Below are positions 1-13,078 of a DNA stretch of 64,000 nt, one piece after another. The DNA lies in the NCBI GenBank assembly GCA_008360975.2, contig CM039199.1, positions 4,356,530 through 4,420,529 of the forward strand, given 5' to 3'. This DNA is from Lichenostomus cassidix. Taxonomy: Eukaryota; Chordata; Aves; Passeriformes; Meliphagidae. The notes below the pieces were generated by a model. It had not been told where the DNA came from, did not search any database, and saw nothing but the letters and a program-made list of their open reading frames with translations. The position numbers were made by a program, and so were the translations under genes. Position 1 is the first letter of the stretch. Each line of letters opens with the position of its first letter.

Positions 1-1500
1 CATCCCTAATCTGACCAAAGAATACTTCATGGATCATTCCCAAAATAAACATTATTTCTACACAGTGTGTCTCCCTTCATACTCATCTGCAAAATGGTGA
101 ACAGCAAATGAAGAGGAGAAAAGAAACTAAGTCAAGTGGTGACCAATCTTCCACACCCCAGGTTTGCAGCTAACAACTGTCTGACCAGAGAGCTGCAAAA
201 AAACACCTCTGAGCCAGCAGCAGCCAAAGCAGAGGCTGAGCTGGAGCCTCAAGTGCTGGCAGGAACAGTGGCAGTGCCCCAAGAACAACACTTAGAAGGA
301 GTAAGGGCAGTGGCAGCAGCCCATTGGGCTAGAATTCCCATCCTTCTCCCTGGGGAAGGTGCAAGATTCCTGGTGGCACCCAGGAGTCTGGTCTTATAAC
401 CTAAAGGAGGGAGAAAAACCAGCTGTAACCTTTATCCCCTTGCAAAGCCCCCAGATCCCCCCAAAAAGAGGCAAAACAACCCTGGCAGAAAATGCTGTTG
501 AATAGCAGCATTTCCACAGCTCAAATTTTTGACATTTGTCCTGAGAACCCAACATGCAGACTAGATTGGGTTGAGGCAGTTTCACACAGCCCAGGAAACA
601 CTAAAGGATATGCAAGTGATCATCATCTACCTGGTAATTCCTGGGGGTCTTGAAGACTCCTGCAAAGCACCCACTTGCACAGTGCCAGGAATTCTAACAA
701 AGTGCCACAGTTATCCCAAAGACAATCAGCCAGGCAAGTGCAAAGCAACCTTTCCAAGGGTTCATTGAGTCAGTGGCAGAATTTGGGATTCCTAGTTTTC
801 ACCTGGTGTCCTGCATCCCCACCCTGGTTCCTCAGTGCATCCACAGTGCCAAACAGAACAATCCAGATCTGTGCTGCCCTGCTCCCCCTGAGCCCAATGG
901 AAATTTGCTGCAGTTTCCCCAAAATTTGCAGTTTAGGTTCTTGCCAGGCAAAGCTGTGACATTTTCTGCACAACTGCTGCCTGAGCAGCACTCACAGTTT
1001 GAGAGCTGGAGTTGCAGCCCCTGGTGCTGTGCAGCACAAGGCTCTGCAGCCATGCAGAATAAACCCTCACACTGAACATTCCTCCTCTGCATGCTCCAGC
1101 TGAAGCTGGATGCTCTCTTCCTGATCCCACTACCTGGGTTTGGTGCTTTGCTTGGTTTTTCTTGCCCTATTTTGAAATCCCTTCAATTAAAATTGCCCTT
1201 TTAAAGGGGAAACCACGCAGGAATGAATCAAATCCCCTTTCCCTTTAGTGATTTGCTGGGACAAAGCTGGCTGGGCTGTCAGATTCCTGCTGCTTTAACA
1301 CAACAGGGCTGTTTTCCCCCCAAGTATTTCTCTAAGAACTCAGAGATTTCCCACTCCAGCAAGCACCTGAGCAGAAATGACTCACCCTCAGTGTCAGCTG
1401 GCACAGACCTCCCAGCCCTGCTGCCAACACTACGTTTATATTGTTGAAAGACTGAAAAGGGGAATTTTCCTTCCGTGGCTTCCAAAAAGGCTTGTCCATC

Positions 1501-1725
1501 AGAAACATAGAGAATATCCTGAGTTGGAAAGGACCCACAGGGATCATCCAGTCCAGCTCCTGGCCCTGCACAGGCACACCAACAATTCCATCCTGTGCAT
1601 CCATGAGAGCACTGTCCAGGCACTCCTAGAGCTCTGGCAGCCTTGGGGCTGTGACCATTCCCTGGGGAGCCTGTTCAGTACCTGATCCTTCTCTGCAGAG
1701 AGAACCTTTCCCTAATATTTTGCAT
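1501..1725 (-). mobile_element. CR1 LINE 3'-end fragment
   Basis: The plus strand carries the familiar reversed CR1 tail: AGAAACATAGAGAATATCCTG, GAGTTGGAAAGGACCCACAG, GGATCATCCAGTCCAGCTCC, then the 'CATTCCCTGGGGAGCCTGTTC' type block and 'AACCTTTCCCTAATAT'. The element is therefore on the minus strand, truncated at its 5' end as most CR1 copies are. Confidence 0.85.
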
Positions 1726-2936
1726 AATTAGTAGCCTTATGCCTGTTTTAGTCAAGGTGAGTGAGAGATAAGTTAGGGTAAAGCATATTTGTAAGACCAG
1801 CCATACAGAAAAGTCTTTTTTTTTCATGCTCATGAAACATTATAATGCATCTATCCCTAATCAAATCACTTTTTATTTTTTCTGCCTGACTTCCCTCAAA
1901 AATACTGCATATATGTGATCAGGGTGTGCATGAGCTTGCATCTCTAATAACTTTTGAATGAGTTGGTTGCTTTCAGCCCAATTTGAGAGCAAGACAGGAG
2001 CTCCAGAGGTGTCACGTTGCTCCAAGTTCCATGAAAACAGGCAACTGAATGGAAAAGAGAGATCCAGAGGCTGGAAATGTGCAGAGTGAGCTCAGCCAGT
2101 GTCAGACAGGGCAAAAATGACATTGTAAAGGCACTGACACTTGGAATAGGCTTCATGGAAAGTTACAATTGGCCAAGAGATAGAAAGTCACAGCTCACCA
2201 AGTACTACCTGAATATTTATTTTGAAGGTCATCATATCAGAAGTCAGAAAAGGACTGGTCTTCAAGATACAGCACTCAAAGGAGCAGGCAAAACAGCTAA
2301 ACACTTCAAAGTGAACCTACAAGCAAAAGTCCTATTAATTTTAACTAAATCCTGGGCTGGACACTCCTCTTACACCCATGTAATCATTAATTTCAGAAGA
2401 GTGACTTCTGATATACCCCATGGTAAGCCCCAGATCATACAAATCCACTCTTTATTGCCTGAGCAGTGCTGTTGAAAATCAATAGGATTACTCAGAGTGG
2501 TAAAGTTAAGCACCTGTGAAAGTGTCTGCAGGCCTGAAGCCTAAGGCCTGGTCTGGGCACAGCTTTTGTACTTGAAAACCTGGTTCACTCAAAGGTTTGG
2601 CTTGTTTTTGGTTTTATTTTTAAAGAAAACAGCAGAATAATTAAAGCCATGCAGCCACTTTAAAATGGACACGTTTTTATTGCTGTAATGGGAGCTTCCA
2701 GCAGCACAGCCATTCCCAGGTTGGTTGTGCTGCTCCAAGGGCATTCCTGGTGTGGGGAATTGTGCCAACCCTGTTAGCAGCAGCTACACCTTCTACACCT
2801 CGAGCAGCTCAAGGCAGAGATGCCAGCCCACTCTGTCTGCTCAAAGCTCTCCAGGTAATTCATGGAAAACACCTGAAGGAACCAGCAAGACCCATGTTTG
2901 AAGGGCATTTGGTCTGGAGCCTGTCAAAAACTATGA

Positions 2937-2955
2937 TTTTTTTTTTTTTTTTTTT
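2937..2955. repeat. Poly-T run (19 bases)
   Basis: Uninterrupted T run; could be the reversed A tail of a retroposed sequence, but no source is recognisable next to it. Confidence 0.9.
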
Positions 2956-3289
2956 ATTTTCTCTCTCCATAATTTTCTTGCTCTCCTCTGGGTGTGCACC
3001 CATAGGAAAAAAAAAAAAGCAACACCAAACACACCTAAAAAACTTTTGAGTCAGACTTTCATGTGTGCAGAATTAAGGAAGGTGAAAAAGATCAAGATTG
3101 CCCCACAAGAAGACAACAAAAAAAGGAGGGTGCATTCTATGGAAAACACCACAAACTTCAGGAGATGCCAGGAGGAAGAGGGGGTGGAACAGTGAACTAA
3201 CATGTCTGGATTGCTGAGAGGTTAAAAAAAATGTCACACTTTCAAAGAAGAAAAAGACAAAAGACATTAAGAGTAAACAGGAAATTTGG

Positions 3290-3480
3290 GAAATCTATTT
3301 CACTCAAAGTAGCAAACATCTGGAATGAATTGTCAAGAACTTAAGACCATCAAAGCAAAGTATTAATGAGGTTAAGAGGCAGCTAGACTGGAGGAGGAGA
3401 CTGCAGAACACAGGGACAAAGGAAAGAGGTGGAGCTGAGAGAAACCTGGAGGCAACAGCCTCTTTAGCTAAAGGGCTTTG
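3290..3480 (+). mobile_element. Degraded LINE (CR1-like) 3' region
   Basis: AAATCTATTTCACTCAAAG, then AGCAAACATCTGGAATGAAT and CAAGAACTTAAGACCATC resemble the sense strand of CR1-type 3' ends ('...tagtaaacatctggaatgaattgcc...'). It is old and diverged, and the boundaries are approximate. Confidence 0.4.
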
Positions 3481-4492
3481 TTTCTCCCTCTGCCCAACAC
3501 TTCCTTATCTTCTTGTTGCTCCAGGGGTAAAATATGGGAGTTTTCTATTAGTTTTTGTTTATGGAAAGGAAATAGTTTCTTTTTCCTAAGAATTCCATGC
3601 TGGGATCCATGACATGGATCATCACTGAGCCTCCCAAAGTTTAACTCAGAAAAGCACAAGAAAACCAAACAAACTCTTCCCCTTCCACCAAGCAGAGCTT
3701 TCTGAAATCTGGAGTCCTCATCCCTCCCTTTCACACTTCAAATTAAGAATAATTCTTGTGTTACCAAATGTTGCTTAAAGAAGAAAAACCTCATCCCTTT
3801 AATCAAAGGATTTAGCAAGCATCTCCATGGATTCAAGAACTGTCTTTTAAAACTTCTTGGTTTAAAGTAATTCAAACCAGGCTAAACAACACCTTTAAAG
3901 ATGACAAAAACCAGTAGGCATAAATGAATAAGGAGTCTAAGAAGGAAATACTTAGCATGACTTATCCTTTAATATCCAGATCCCTCTCTAGTAGGGATAA
4001 TCAGAAAGCTCTGTTGGCCCTTACTCAAAAGAAGGGAATGGTCTTCCATCTCTGCCTGGACTGTTATTAACTATATTGGTTACATTCATGGTCATTAACA
4101 TCCCTTAAAAGATGATCTTGGGATTTCATTTTCCACCTCCCATTATTGAGCAATGGAATATTCATAAAACAGTAGATGGAAACAACTCAGAAGGAAAAGA
4201 AAGAAAAGAAAATAAAAGAAAGCCTCCAAGTTCCCATCCCTGCCAGTTCAATTACACTAACCCAAGGATTCAGCAGCAAATTGATTCGGGAGCGGCAGGA
4301 TATATGCACACACATGAAAAAGCACACTGGGGGGGATGGAGGATAATAAAACATGCACTTGCCTGTCCTCTGCTCTAATAACCACATGCAAACTTCAGCC
4401 AAGCCTGACAGAGTGGGAGAGGTTTCAAAGATATGAGGTTGCTGTGGGTTCCACAGTGCAGGCAGCTGGGTAGAGGATGAAGATGCACTCGA

Positions 4493-4580
4493 GGGCTGCA
4501 CCAAACTCAGGTGTTTGTTAGGCACCAGAGGATCCAGGGCTGCACCAAACTCAGGTGTTTGTCAGACACCAGAGGATCCA
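4493..4580. repeat. 44-bp tandem duplication
   Basis: Two adjacent copies (4493-4536 and 4537-4580) starting GGGCTGCACCAAACTCAGGT and ending CAGAGGATCCA, differing at only a couple of bases (TTAGGC against CAGACA). A recent local duplication. Confidence 0.95.
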
Positions 4581-6670
4581 GCCCAGCCTTCGTTGTGGTC
4601 TAATAGCACAGAGCCCTGTGCTGTTTGCTATCAGCCAGGCACCACATCTGAGGAGGGATGTTTTATTGGGAACATCTGCTCCTGTCCCAGGGAGAGCAGC
4701 TGAAGCTCTGCCTCAGCCTCAACTGCTTCTCCAGGAGCTGTTCCCAAATCCATCCCTGAATTTTCTGCCCATGGGGAGCCAGCAGAGCCCTGGGGAGACA
4801 ATTCATCAGAGCTCCCTGTGCTGCCACACTGCCCTGGGGCTTGATTTTTAACCCTAAGCCCAAGAAATACACCTTGGCACTTGCAAGGAGCACTGAGTTA
4901 GACCACAGGAGTTTGGGATGATTGGACACATTCAGGTTAGCCAAATTATCTGGTGAATTTAGCCACCAACATCGTGTTCATGAGATGAGAGGTGTTCTCA
5001 GCAAGGAGGCACTTCAGACCCTGCACATCATTTCAGAAGTGGCCTCTGGTCTGTACCTCCCTACCTTGACTGGAACAAAAGCCCCACAAATCCAATTCCT
5101 CACTTCAGCCCTTCCACAAAATGCCACCAGTACCCACAGCAGTTAAAATGGCCTCTTATTTTCCTCCAAGCTCTAACATGGAAAACCAATGACAGCAAAG
5201 CTTTGAGGACCTCAGCTCCATTTTTCTCACTGTTTTTACCATGAGATTTAAACATAACTAGAAGGAGCCATCTGGAAAAAAGAAAAAAACAAGGAATTTT
5301 TTCCTCCTTCAGCCAGGCAGCCTGGAAAGGTCCTGCCATAAGGACACCCTGCCCAGCACCCCAGGGCTTCACCCATTGCAGCAGGCACCAAACACAGGAG
5401 ATCTTTAACACTGAAAGCAGGTGGTTGTTTTTCCAGGGACTCTAATGAGTGTTGTAGTGGCTGGAAAAGGTGATAAGCTTCCCATGTTATATGAAAAGCC
5501 AGGGGGTTACTTTATATAATCAGCCACAGCTGACTAAACAGGGCACTGCAAGTCACTCACAGCCCAGGGAAGACAAAACAACAAAACCCCCACTACCTTC
5601 CCGTCCCACCTCCCCAAAGAACCCATTCCCCAGGCACAATCCCAGCGCTGTTCCAAAGCCTCCAACCCCTAATTAACATTCTGCTTGGGAAAAAAACACC
5701 ACCTTACCTTGGCATGCTGAGACCTCAGCTCCAGCTGGGCTGGGCAGGAGCAGCGACAGGAGGACCAGGGCTGGGTTTGGGCATGGAGAAGCCTCTTCTC
5801 ATCCATCTCCAGCAGCTTCCTTGGGGCAGGGAAGCCCATGGGTGTGAATAACCCCTACCTGTGGAGATCCAGGAGCTCCAGGTGCCATCCCTGCTCCAGT
5901 GGTTTTCCTCCAAAAGGTGCAGAAATTGGAGCTAAGAAAGCGTTTTCAAAAATGTTCCATTAAATACTTGCTGGTTGTCTCCAGCAGCAGCTCAAAGGCA
6001 TTACAGCATCTAACAGATCAGGATCTGAATTTTAAAATGTTTCACATGGACTCATGAGGCTGCAGTTTAATGTAAAAATGCAGGTGAAAAGCTGACATTC
6101 AGCCCAGGGAGAGGGGCCCTGAGCAGAACCCTCAGCTGCAGGCTGTAGCCCAGGGTGGGAAGGTAAACCTGGTGTCATTTGGTGCCCAGGGCTGGCACAG
6201 CCACAGCAGAGGGGACACTGTGGGGTCAGTGCCAGCAGCCAGGTTGTGACAGCCTCAGGGGTTTGCCCACACTGCCACATTTGTGTTTCCCCTTGGAACA
6301 AAACTGGACTTCTCCACCTTTTCCAGGGCAGTAACACAAAGTATTTCAGCATCACCTGTTTGTGCAAACCTGGGTGAGCTGTAACACCAATTTAAAAACA
6401 AATCACTGATATTTCCTTAAGGCTTTTCACAATTCCAGACAAAATAGGGATACTTGTACTGCTTCAGCACTTGAGTCACACCAGTATTATTTTTCCAAGC
6501 ATTAAATTCTGTCACAGCCTTTGCACTCTCAGCCTGGTTGGGGAGGGACACAATCCTTGCTGAAACAGGTTAATTCCTGTTCTACAAAAAAAAGAAACCT
6601 TTCTGGCTGTCCTTTGAACTGCACCCTTTTCACATTGATAGCTTAAAGGCACTTGCTTAGCAGGACATTC

Positions 6671-6726
6671 ATGGAGATTTATCTCTTTTTGGCCTGTTAG
6701 AGGAAGCCAGAAAGAGATAAATCCAT
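6671..6726. repeat. Short inverted repeat / hairpin
   Basis: Arms 6676-6693 (GATTTATCTCTTTTTGGC) and 6706-6723 (GCCAGAAAGAGATAAATC) pair over 18 positions including one G-U, with a 12-nt loop. After a 2-nt bulge, three more outer bases pair. No tRNA-like feature is present. Confidence 0.85.
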
Positions 6727-7944
6727 CCCACCCCACTCTCTGGTAATGAACTTTCTACTCATCACAGCTCTGGTGGTACCTGCAGCCTCCAAAACTTAAA
6801 AGGACAAGGCTGTTTGGATCTCTCTTCACTTGTGCAGAAGTCCTCTAACCCCAGGAAAGGGCAGCTGCTGTCTTTTAATCATTATAAAAAAAAAAAAATT
6901 ACTGCCTGGCCTGGCATCTGAGCTCTGTACTCCTGCTGAAGCAGCTGACCAAACACGAGCTTGCTCGTATATTTTGCAAAAAAATTATGTTTCTCAGGTC
7001 AACAGGCACATTAAGCAATCATTTAAACTGAAGGGGACAGTAACAAATGGCAGCAGTTCACCAGATAAGGACTCAAGGAGGTATTGCCATGCTTGACCTT
7101 AAATACCTGAGTTAGCATTCCTTGGCTCTGCTTTCCAGCCAGTGATGTTGGATGGATGCTTGCAGGGGCTGAATCAGAGGAGAGAGGAGCTGAAGTGCCA
7201 CTAAATTCCTGTTTAAGGACCCCTGTCCCTTCAGCCTCTGAAGAGAAGTGCTGCAAAGAGGAATCTCCTTGAAGATACACCACATCTGAGGGGCCAAGTG
7301 AGTCGATCCACCTGAGAATCCCCCAGGTTCCATAACTGAGAAAACTTCCCAGATTTCTGTGTTGAGAAACTGTTGTTTCAAATCCTGTGCCCACGGATGC
7401 TTCAAGGATCCAGATTCTGGCTCCTTCCTATAGCTCCCAAAGCCTTGAGTTTGGAAAAAAGCACAATAACAGGGAAGGGGCTTCAGCTGGACAGACAGCT
7501 CTGCACAGCACCAGCATCCCAGGAATGTTCTTTCCTGAGCTGGGAACTGGTGTCCTGGTTTCAGCCATGGCCATGGCATTTGGAGACTTTCCTGGTGCAA
7601 TCCATGGGCTTCCCTTTAGGAATCCAAGTGGCTTCACTCTTGCATATAAATCAGCTTGGCTGGAGTTGTATTTTTCCCATTCCAGTGGGAAATCCCTTCT
7701 CCCTTGGCATGAGCATTGTCATGGGATGGCTCAGAGAGATGTGGCTCCTGGACATCCTGCTGCTGACACACTGAGGGGAAATGGAGCCCAAAGGGGCAGA
7801 ACTTTCTCTGTGCCTGCAGGCAGGTTGAAGTCCAGTGCCCCAGAGCACAGTGAAAAACATGCCCAGCATGAGTTCTCACTGATGAAATCAGGAGACATTT
7901 CAAGGATGATGAGGGAGAAGGAAAAGGAGGAGGATGAGACTGTC

Positions 7945-8110
7945 CCAGGGTCAGATAGTGTTCAATATTAACGACTTGGAGGGTGAAACAGAGAACATCC
8001 AAAATGTGTGGGTGATGGCCAACAAGCTAAGGCAGCTTGTGTGGAGTTTGGAGGAAAGGGATAGAGTCCAGAACTGCTTTAAATTGAAGGGGAGACAGAA
8101 AGCTGACAAG
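7945..8110 (+). mobile_element. Degraded CR1 reverse-transcriptase fragment
   Basis: GTTCAATATTAACGACTTGG, GAGGGTGAAACAGAG and the later GCCAACAAGCTAAGGCAGCT align by eye with the CR1 stretch encoding IxNDLxxGxE...ADDTKLG. The frame has substitutions in the ADDTKL motif and is not functional. Its orientation is opposite to the neighbouring CR1 piece. Confidence 0.45.
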
Positions 8111-8249
8111 AAGGAATGAAAGATCAGCACAGGTTGTTACATGTTAGAAGAAAGTGAAAATCAAGGAGTAATTGGTCAGGCTGTAGCTGCTCAGGGAAGG
8201 ATCCGAGGCTTAAAGTGCAGCACAAATTGCTCAGGTGTCACCCAGAGCC

Positions 8250-8650
8250 AGGGCAGTGTCACCTGGGCTGTGCTGACAGTGCAACATCACAGCATCCCAG
8301 GGGATTGTCCAGCCCAAAGCCCTGTCAGAGCAGCATCAGCTCCAGCAGGATTCCCAGCACCACTTCCAGCTGGCTTTGGGATATCTCCAGCAATATTTGG
8401 GAGACTCCACAACCTCTCTGGCCAAGCTGCTCTGATATTTGATCACCATCACAGCCACAATGTTTAAAGGGACTTCCCTGTATTCCAGCCTGTCCCTTGC
8501 CCCTCGTGCTGTCAATGGGCACTGCTGGGAAGAATATGGATTTGTTGTACTCAGTCCCATCACCCAGGACATTGATGAAAACGTTAAACAGCTCTGGCAT
8601 TGTTTTCAAACAGAACAAGGAGGCTCCAGACAATCTAAACCTCATTAACA
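8250..8650 (-). mobile_element. CR1 LINE fragment
   Basis: Contains reversed CR1 blocks such as GGAGACTCCACAACCTCTCT, 'TTCCAGCCTGTCCCTTGCCCC' followed by CGTGCTGTCAATGGGCACTG, and CAGGACATTGATGAAAACGT then TAAACAGCTCTGGC. The last is the reversed 'aacaTcttcatcaatgac'-side block of some subfamilies. Confidence 0.7.
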
Positions 8651-11600
8651 TTAGTGAAAATTCAAGGTGTGTCCTCAGATAACCCCTGCTGGCACATTAC
8701 CAAGGCAACAGAGGCAGAGGGAATCAGATCTGAGGAACTTTCTGGGATAGACAGCAGAAGCTACAGTGGGATGAGAATAAAGCAGTTATTAAGGAAGAGA
8801 GGTCTGGAAGAAACTTCTACCCACATTGCCTAGAAACATTCATAACCTTCAGTGCTGCTCAATCACAGGGGGGATTGGTTTGTTTGGCTTTTTACAGACA
8901 AGCAAGCTCTGAAATAATTATTCCAGTCTTGCTGGTGCTGGAATTTTGCATCCAAGTTGGCATACTACATTTAAAAACAAGATGTGCCCAAATTTAAGGT
9001 AATCCTACAGAGAGCAAGAAAAATTAGGAGTGGAGAAAAGATTACTGGGAGGAAAAGTTGGAAAAAGAAGGTTGAAAAAAGAAAACTAAACAGGCTTCCA
9101 CTGTGCTAACGTCATTACAAAGAGGATGCAAAGGATGAAATTGGCTTAATTTGCAGACAGAAAGATTTAGGTTAGGGGGAAAAAATGCATAAATCTAAGG
9201 CTGGCTTTGGACTTGAGGCTACCTACAAAGTTTAGACAGGTCAGACAAACGTTTGTAACAACAATCCTGCCTCTAAGCAGAACAACAAACTGGGGGAACC
9301 CATGAGAACCTTTCTCTGCCTTTTATGACAGTCTATTTCAAAGGCTTGCTACCCTTTCACAAGGTTTCAGAAAGGTTTATGGGATTAAACTTTTAAGAGT
9401 TAATAAAATACATTATCAATTCTACCCTGCTTCTTTGTTTTTTCCCATCCAAATAGTAATTGTTTGTGAAAGGGCTGACACTGAAGAGCAACTGCCAGGG
9501 TTCATGCAAGTTCAGTTCCCATCTGATCCTTTTAATGATGCTTGGTGAAAATCTGTTTTGTGGAATTAATCTGAGCTCTTTGTTCCCTTCAGTTATTTGA
9601 ATCTGCATCCAAACCCCATGAGCACAGCCCTGTGTCCCCCTGTGAAAATGGAGATTGAAATGGAATTGGGATTGATACAGGCTTGCTTTGAATCTTGAAT
9701 ATTTTCATGATGTTTAGCTGAACATTTGTCCTTCCCCCTTATAGAAGGAGAGCATTACAACTCCAAATCGTCTTGCATGATGGTCCAAGGTGCAGAAGTC
9801 CAAAAGAGCAACAAGGTTGGTGGCTTAGACCAATTCAAAAATCTCCTCAAGCAATCTGTAATAGACACTTCAGCTGCATTGCCCTTGAAGTGCCATAATT
9901 CAGGTAATGGACAGGAAAAAAATAATAAAAAAAAAAGGAAGGAATGGATTTTAAACAAAGATAAAAATGCAGCAACAAGGAAGGAGCAGCACTGCAAAAA
10001 GCCTGGAGGCAGGCAGGGTCAGATGGAGCCTGGGGCTGTGTACAGAACCACTTCAGAGGGTCTGCAGAGCTCTGGTGGTTGAGAGCACCCTGGTGGTTCA
10101 CCCCTGTTGGGTGCTGCTGCAGGGCACCACAGCTGCACCCTGCATCAGGAGCTGCAGGCAACTTGGGCTGAATTCCAAGCAGAGCCTCTGCTTTAGCTTC
10201 CTCCAAAAAAAGCTACCCAGGTTGCTCAAGGTAAATAAGGGCAATCTAGGGGTTTGCCTCAAAATTGCAATGCTCCAGACCAAAGCTCTCCTGGTGATGA
10301 AGTCTGGCTCAACTCAATCCACTCTCAGGGGATATTTCTCCATCCTCCCCACAGCTCTGTGCTCCTGCCCATCTGCAGGTGTGAAGGGACCTCAGCAATA
10401 CCCAAACAAGGCAGAACTAAAGAGAGTAGCCAGGTCCAAGAGTCCAGAAAGGAAATTTAGGGAGAAAAGATGCTTCTCCTCAGTCAGCAGCTGCTGTGTG
10501 TGTTTGAGATTTAGGGCTGACTGGATGGAGGGAGTGAGGGGAAACCAGGGGAAGGAAGAACATGGAACTGCTCAGACCAGGCTCCCATCAACCTGAGAAG
10601 GCACAGAGCTGCACTGGAAGAAGTCATGCAACTGTTAGAGATGAAAAAGGAGCCATCAAAAACTGTGCTTTGATGCAAAAACGTGGCCTCATCTTTCCAG
10701 AGCATTATCCTCAAAGGTTTTGCCTCCCAGCTCGCATGAGGAAAAGTAAATCTCTGTAGACTGAAGGCCAAAGGTAAGCCTGTGTGCTGTCTTGTCTCGC
10801 CTTCAGCCTCATTCTGAAATCTTTAAACAGTGTAAAAACCATAAGCACTGTCTGACATCTGATGCCTGAGTGACTTCAGCTCATATTAGTGGAACAGCCA
10901 GGACCCGTTTGGTTGGGAATGGGATTTTGTGGGGCTTATCCAAGGCAGCATTACACTTTGTACATGTGTTTGTGCCACACAGGAGCATTTTACAGCCCCA
11001 CCTCTCAAGAAATTTCCAAATGAAGTCTGCAAATGAAACATCCATTCTGCAGCCCTCCCTCCCCAGCAGCTCTGTCCTTCACTGTCACTTGGTTGGGTCT
11101 GCAGAGGAGCCTAAAGCAGAAGCTTTTAAATCATCTTTTTGACTGCCCACCAAAAAAATCCTCAACCTCCATGACCTCCCACTGCCAATCTACAGCCCCA
11201 TCCCATAGGCAGTGGTCGTGGACCTGTGAGGAACAACATTCTGGGGAGAAAATACTCATTGTGGGAAACAGCGATAAAAACTGGGCTTGTCCTGGAAAGC
11301 TCAGCTGGTGACTGAGCCATGAGCTGGAAGGAGAAATCATTGGGACTCTTGCATTGCAGGAAGTTTTCTGAGTGCCCAAAGCCCAGGGAAGCTGCTCAGG
11401 GTGCTTGGAGGGACAGCTCTGGGTGACATGCACTGCTTCAGTGTTACAGGAACAGGTGGCAAGGGGTGCTGAAGGCTTGTCTGCATCTTCAGAAGATTCG
11501 TGCAAGAAAAGGATTAATTTTGCCTCTAGTGTGTCCACTGATACTTCTAAATTCCTAGTAGATACAATTGGGAATCAACTTGTTATATTAGAAAAACATT

Positions 11601-12839
11601 GCTGGTGCAGTAGCATTCACACAGCTTCTGCACACAGGGGCAAGGGGGAGATTTATTTTATGAACTTGCTGTGTGCTAAGAGCCTCTCACTCCAGATTGT
11701 CTCCCTTATTGAAGTGCATGGAGAGCAGGATTTTGCTGGAACAACAGACAATGCAGGTAGGGATGAATGTCACCTCCCTGAGTCATGCAGATATTAGAGT
11801 TTTTCACTGAATTTCTGCCCCTCCTGGTGAGGGCAGAATTGGACACCTTGCCCTCAAGATCTCTTGCTACAAAGACTAACATGGAAACAGAAAATAAGTA
11901 GCTTGTTGCTTCCTCTCTGTGTGGCTGTGGCTCCAGCAGCACTGATGCACAAGGAAAGCATTTTCATGAGCTGTTAAAACAGCAGAGGTTTGTTTTCCTT
12001 TGGCTGCAACATCCTGGTGACTCCCACGCAGGAAGTGTTCATGCAATATTCCACACAGGCAGAATATGTCCAGTTCCTAGAAGTCTAAATACAAGAAACT
12101 GTAGCCCATTTGAAAACTAGGCCGATCTTGGATTATAAAAGTGAGAGGTAATCTGCTTTCATGGGCTGCAGTTCCCAAATTCTCCTCTTTGTCCCTAGAC
12201 TTGATGATCTTTGGCAAAATACATCCTTGCAGTGCTCATCTCGCCGGTAACTCAAGGATTGTGGCTGAGGTGACAGACCAGGTGTTGCTGTTATTTCATG
12301 GATAACCTCCTCCACACAATACAGAGGTCTCTGAAGGGGGAAATTCATTATTCCTGGTTTCTAAGTGCACTCAGGTAAATTTTACTATGAGAAAAACAGC
12401 AAATATTCCACTATTTCTGCTCCTCTGCACCAAAGCAAATGAGTCAATGGTTTGTGAAACTGGCCACACCACTGAGATGGAGAGGGCATATTGCATATTC
12501 ACAGGAGCTTAAGATTGTTGTATTTACAGTTTCATTGCTAGGGGCTGTGGAATGGAACATAATTCTATTTGCCAGATACTCTTCCTGGTGCAATAAGTTA
12601 GAGGAATTCTCAATTAATACATGGAGCTTATGCATAAAAGGCAAGAGGTTAGATAGCACTGCAGTGCCCAATGAACCATCTGGTGAACATTAGGTTTGTC
12701 AATAAATCACAAAAGCACCAGTTCATCAAGAAAATTCCATTTCAAACCACTGACAGGAAAAAAAAAAAGACGGGAAAAAAGCCCTCACAAAATTGGTATT
12801 TTGATATTTTATAAAAACAGGAGCATTAAATAGCTTTAA

Positions 12840-12979
12840 TCTAATTTCAATTGTTTTATTGGTTCTCTTCTGATGACCACATGGCTTCACATCCTGGATG
12901 TTCAGCCCTTTGTCTTGTACACAAGAGCATCACGAAATAACCTGGGGCTCCAGCACAGGAGAAGCTCCTCTCTTTGCTC
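12840..12979 (-). other. MYL10: MYL10 3' untranslated region with AATAAA signal
   Basis: The minus strand reads AATAAA at 12855-12860, about 120 nt past the stop codon, giving a short 3'UTR of roughly 140 nt if cleavage falls 10-25 nt beyond. No other close AATAAA lies between it and the stop. The cleavage site itself is inferred. Confidence 0.75.
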
Positions 12980-13078
12980 TCAGTCTTTCTCCTCACCATG
13001 GGTGATGACATAGCAGAGGTTCTTATAGTCAAGGTTCCCTGAGACATCTGGAGGGAAAGCAGCAAACATCTGGTTGAT
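12980..13078 (-). CDS. MYL10: MYL10 exon 7: C-terminal EF-hand 4 region and stop
   Basis: Residues 134-165 and TGA (99 nt, phase 0). The acceptor is TTTGCCTGGCAG. It encodes [20 protein letters not shown] and then [12 protein letters not shown]. The THGEEKD end matches the family C-terminus exactly, so there is no truncation. Confidence 0.95.
   Translation of the reverse strand: MNQMFAAFPPDVSGNLDYKNLCYVITHGEEKD

Larger units (their letters stand above)
1..12800. other. Left flank without a secure gene
   Basis: I see no exon set that can be defended here. It contains CR1 fragments (1,500; 3,290; 7,950; 8,250), a T run at 2,937, a 44-bp tandem duplication at 4,493 and a hairpin at 6,671. Long open frames at 7387-7971 and 9967-10596 lack splice context and look like chance. 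In mammals COL26A1 lies next to MYL10 (established knowledge), but no Gly-X-Y collagen exon is visible here. Confidence 0.6.

Noticed and set aside
7387..7971. 194-codon open frame on the plus strand
   Set aside because: Shares the interval with several other long frames on both strands and its end runs into a degraded CR1 fragment, so it is not a gene.
9967..10596. 209-codon open frame on the plus strand
   Set aside because: No domain, no splice context, low-complexity composition and overlapping open frames on the other strand; consistent with chance in GC-richer, stop-poor sequence.
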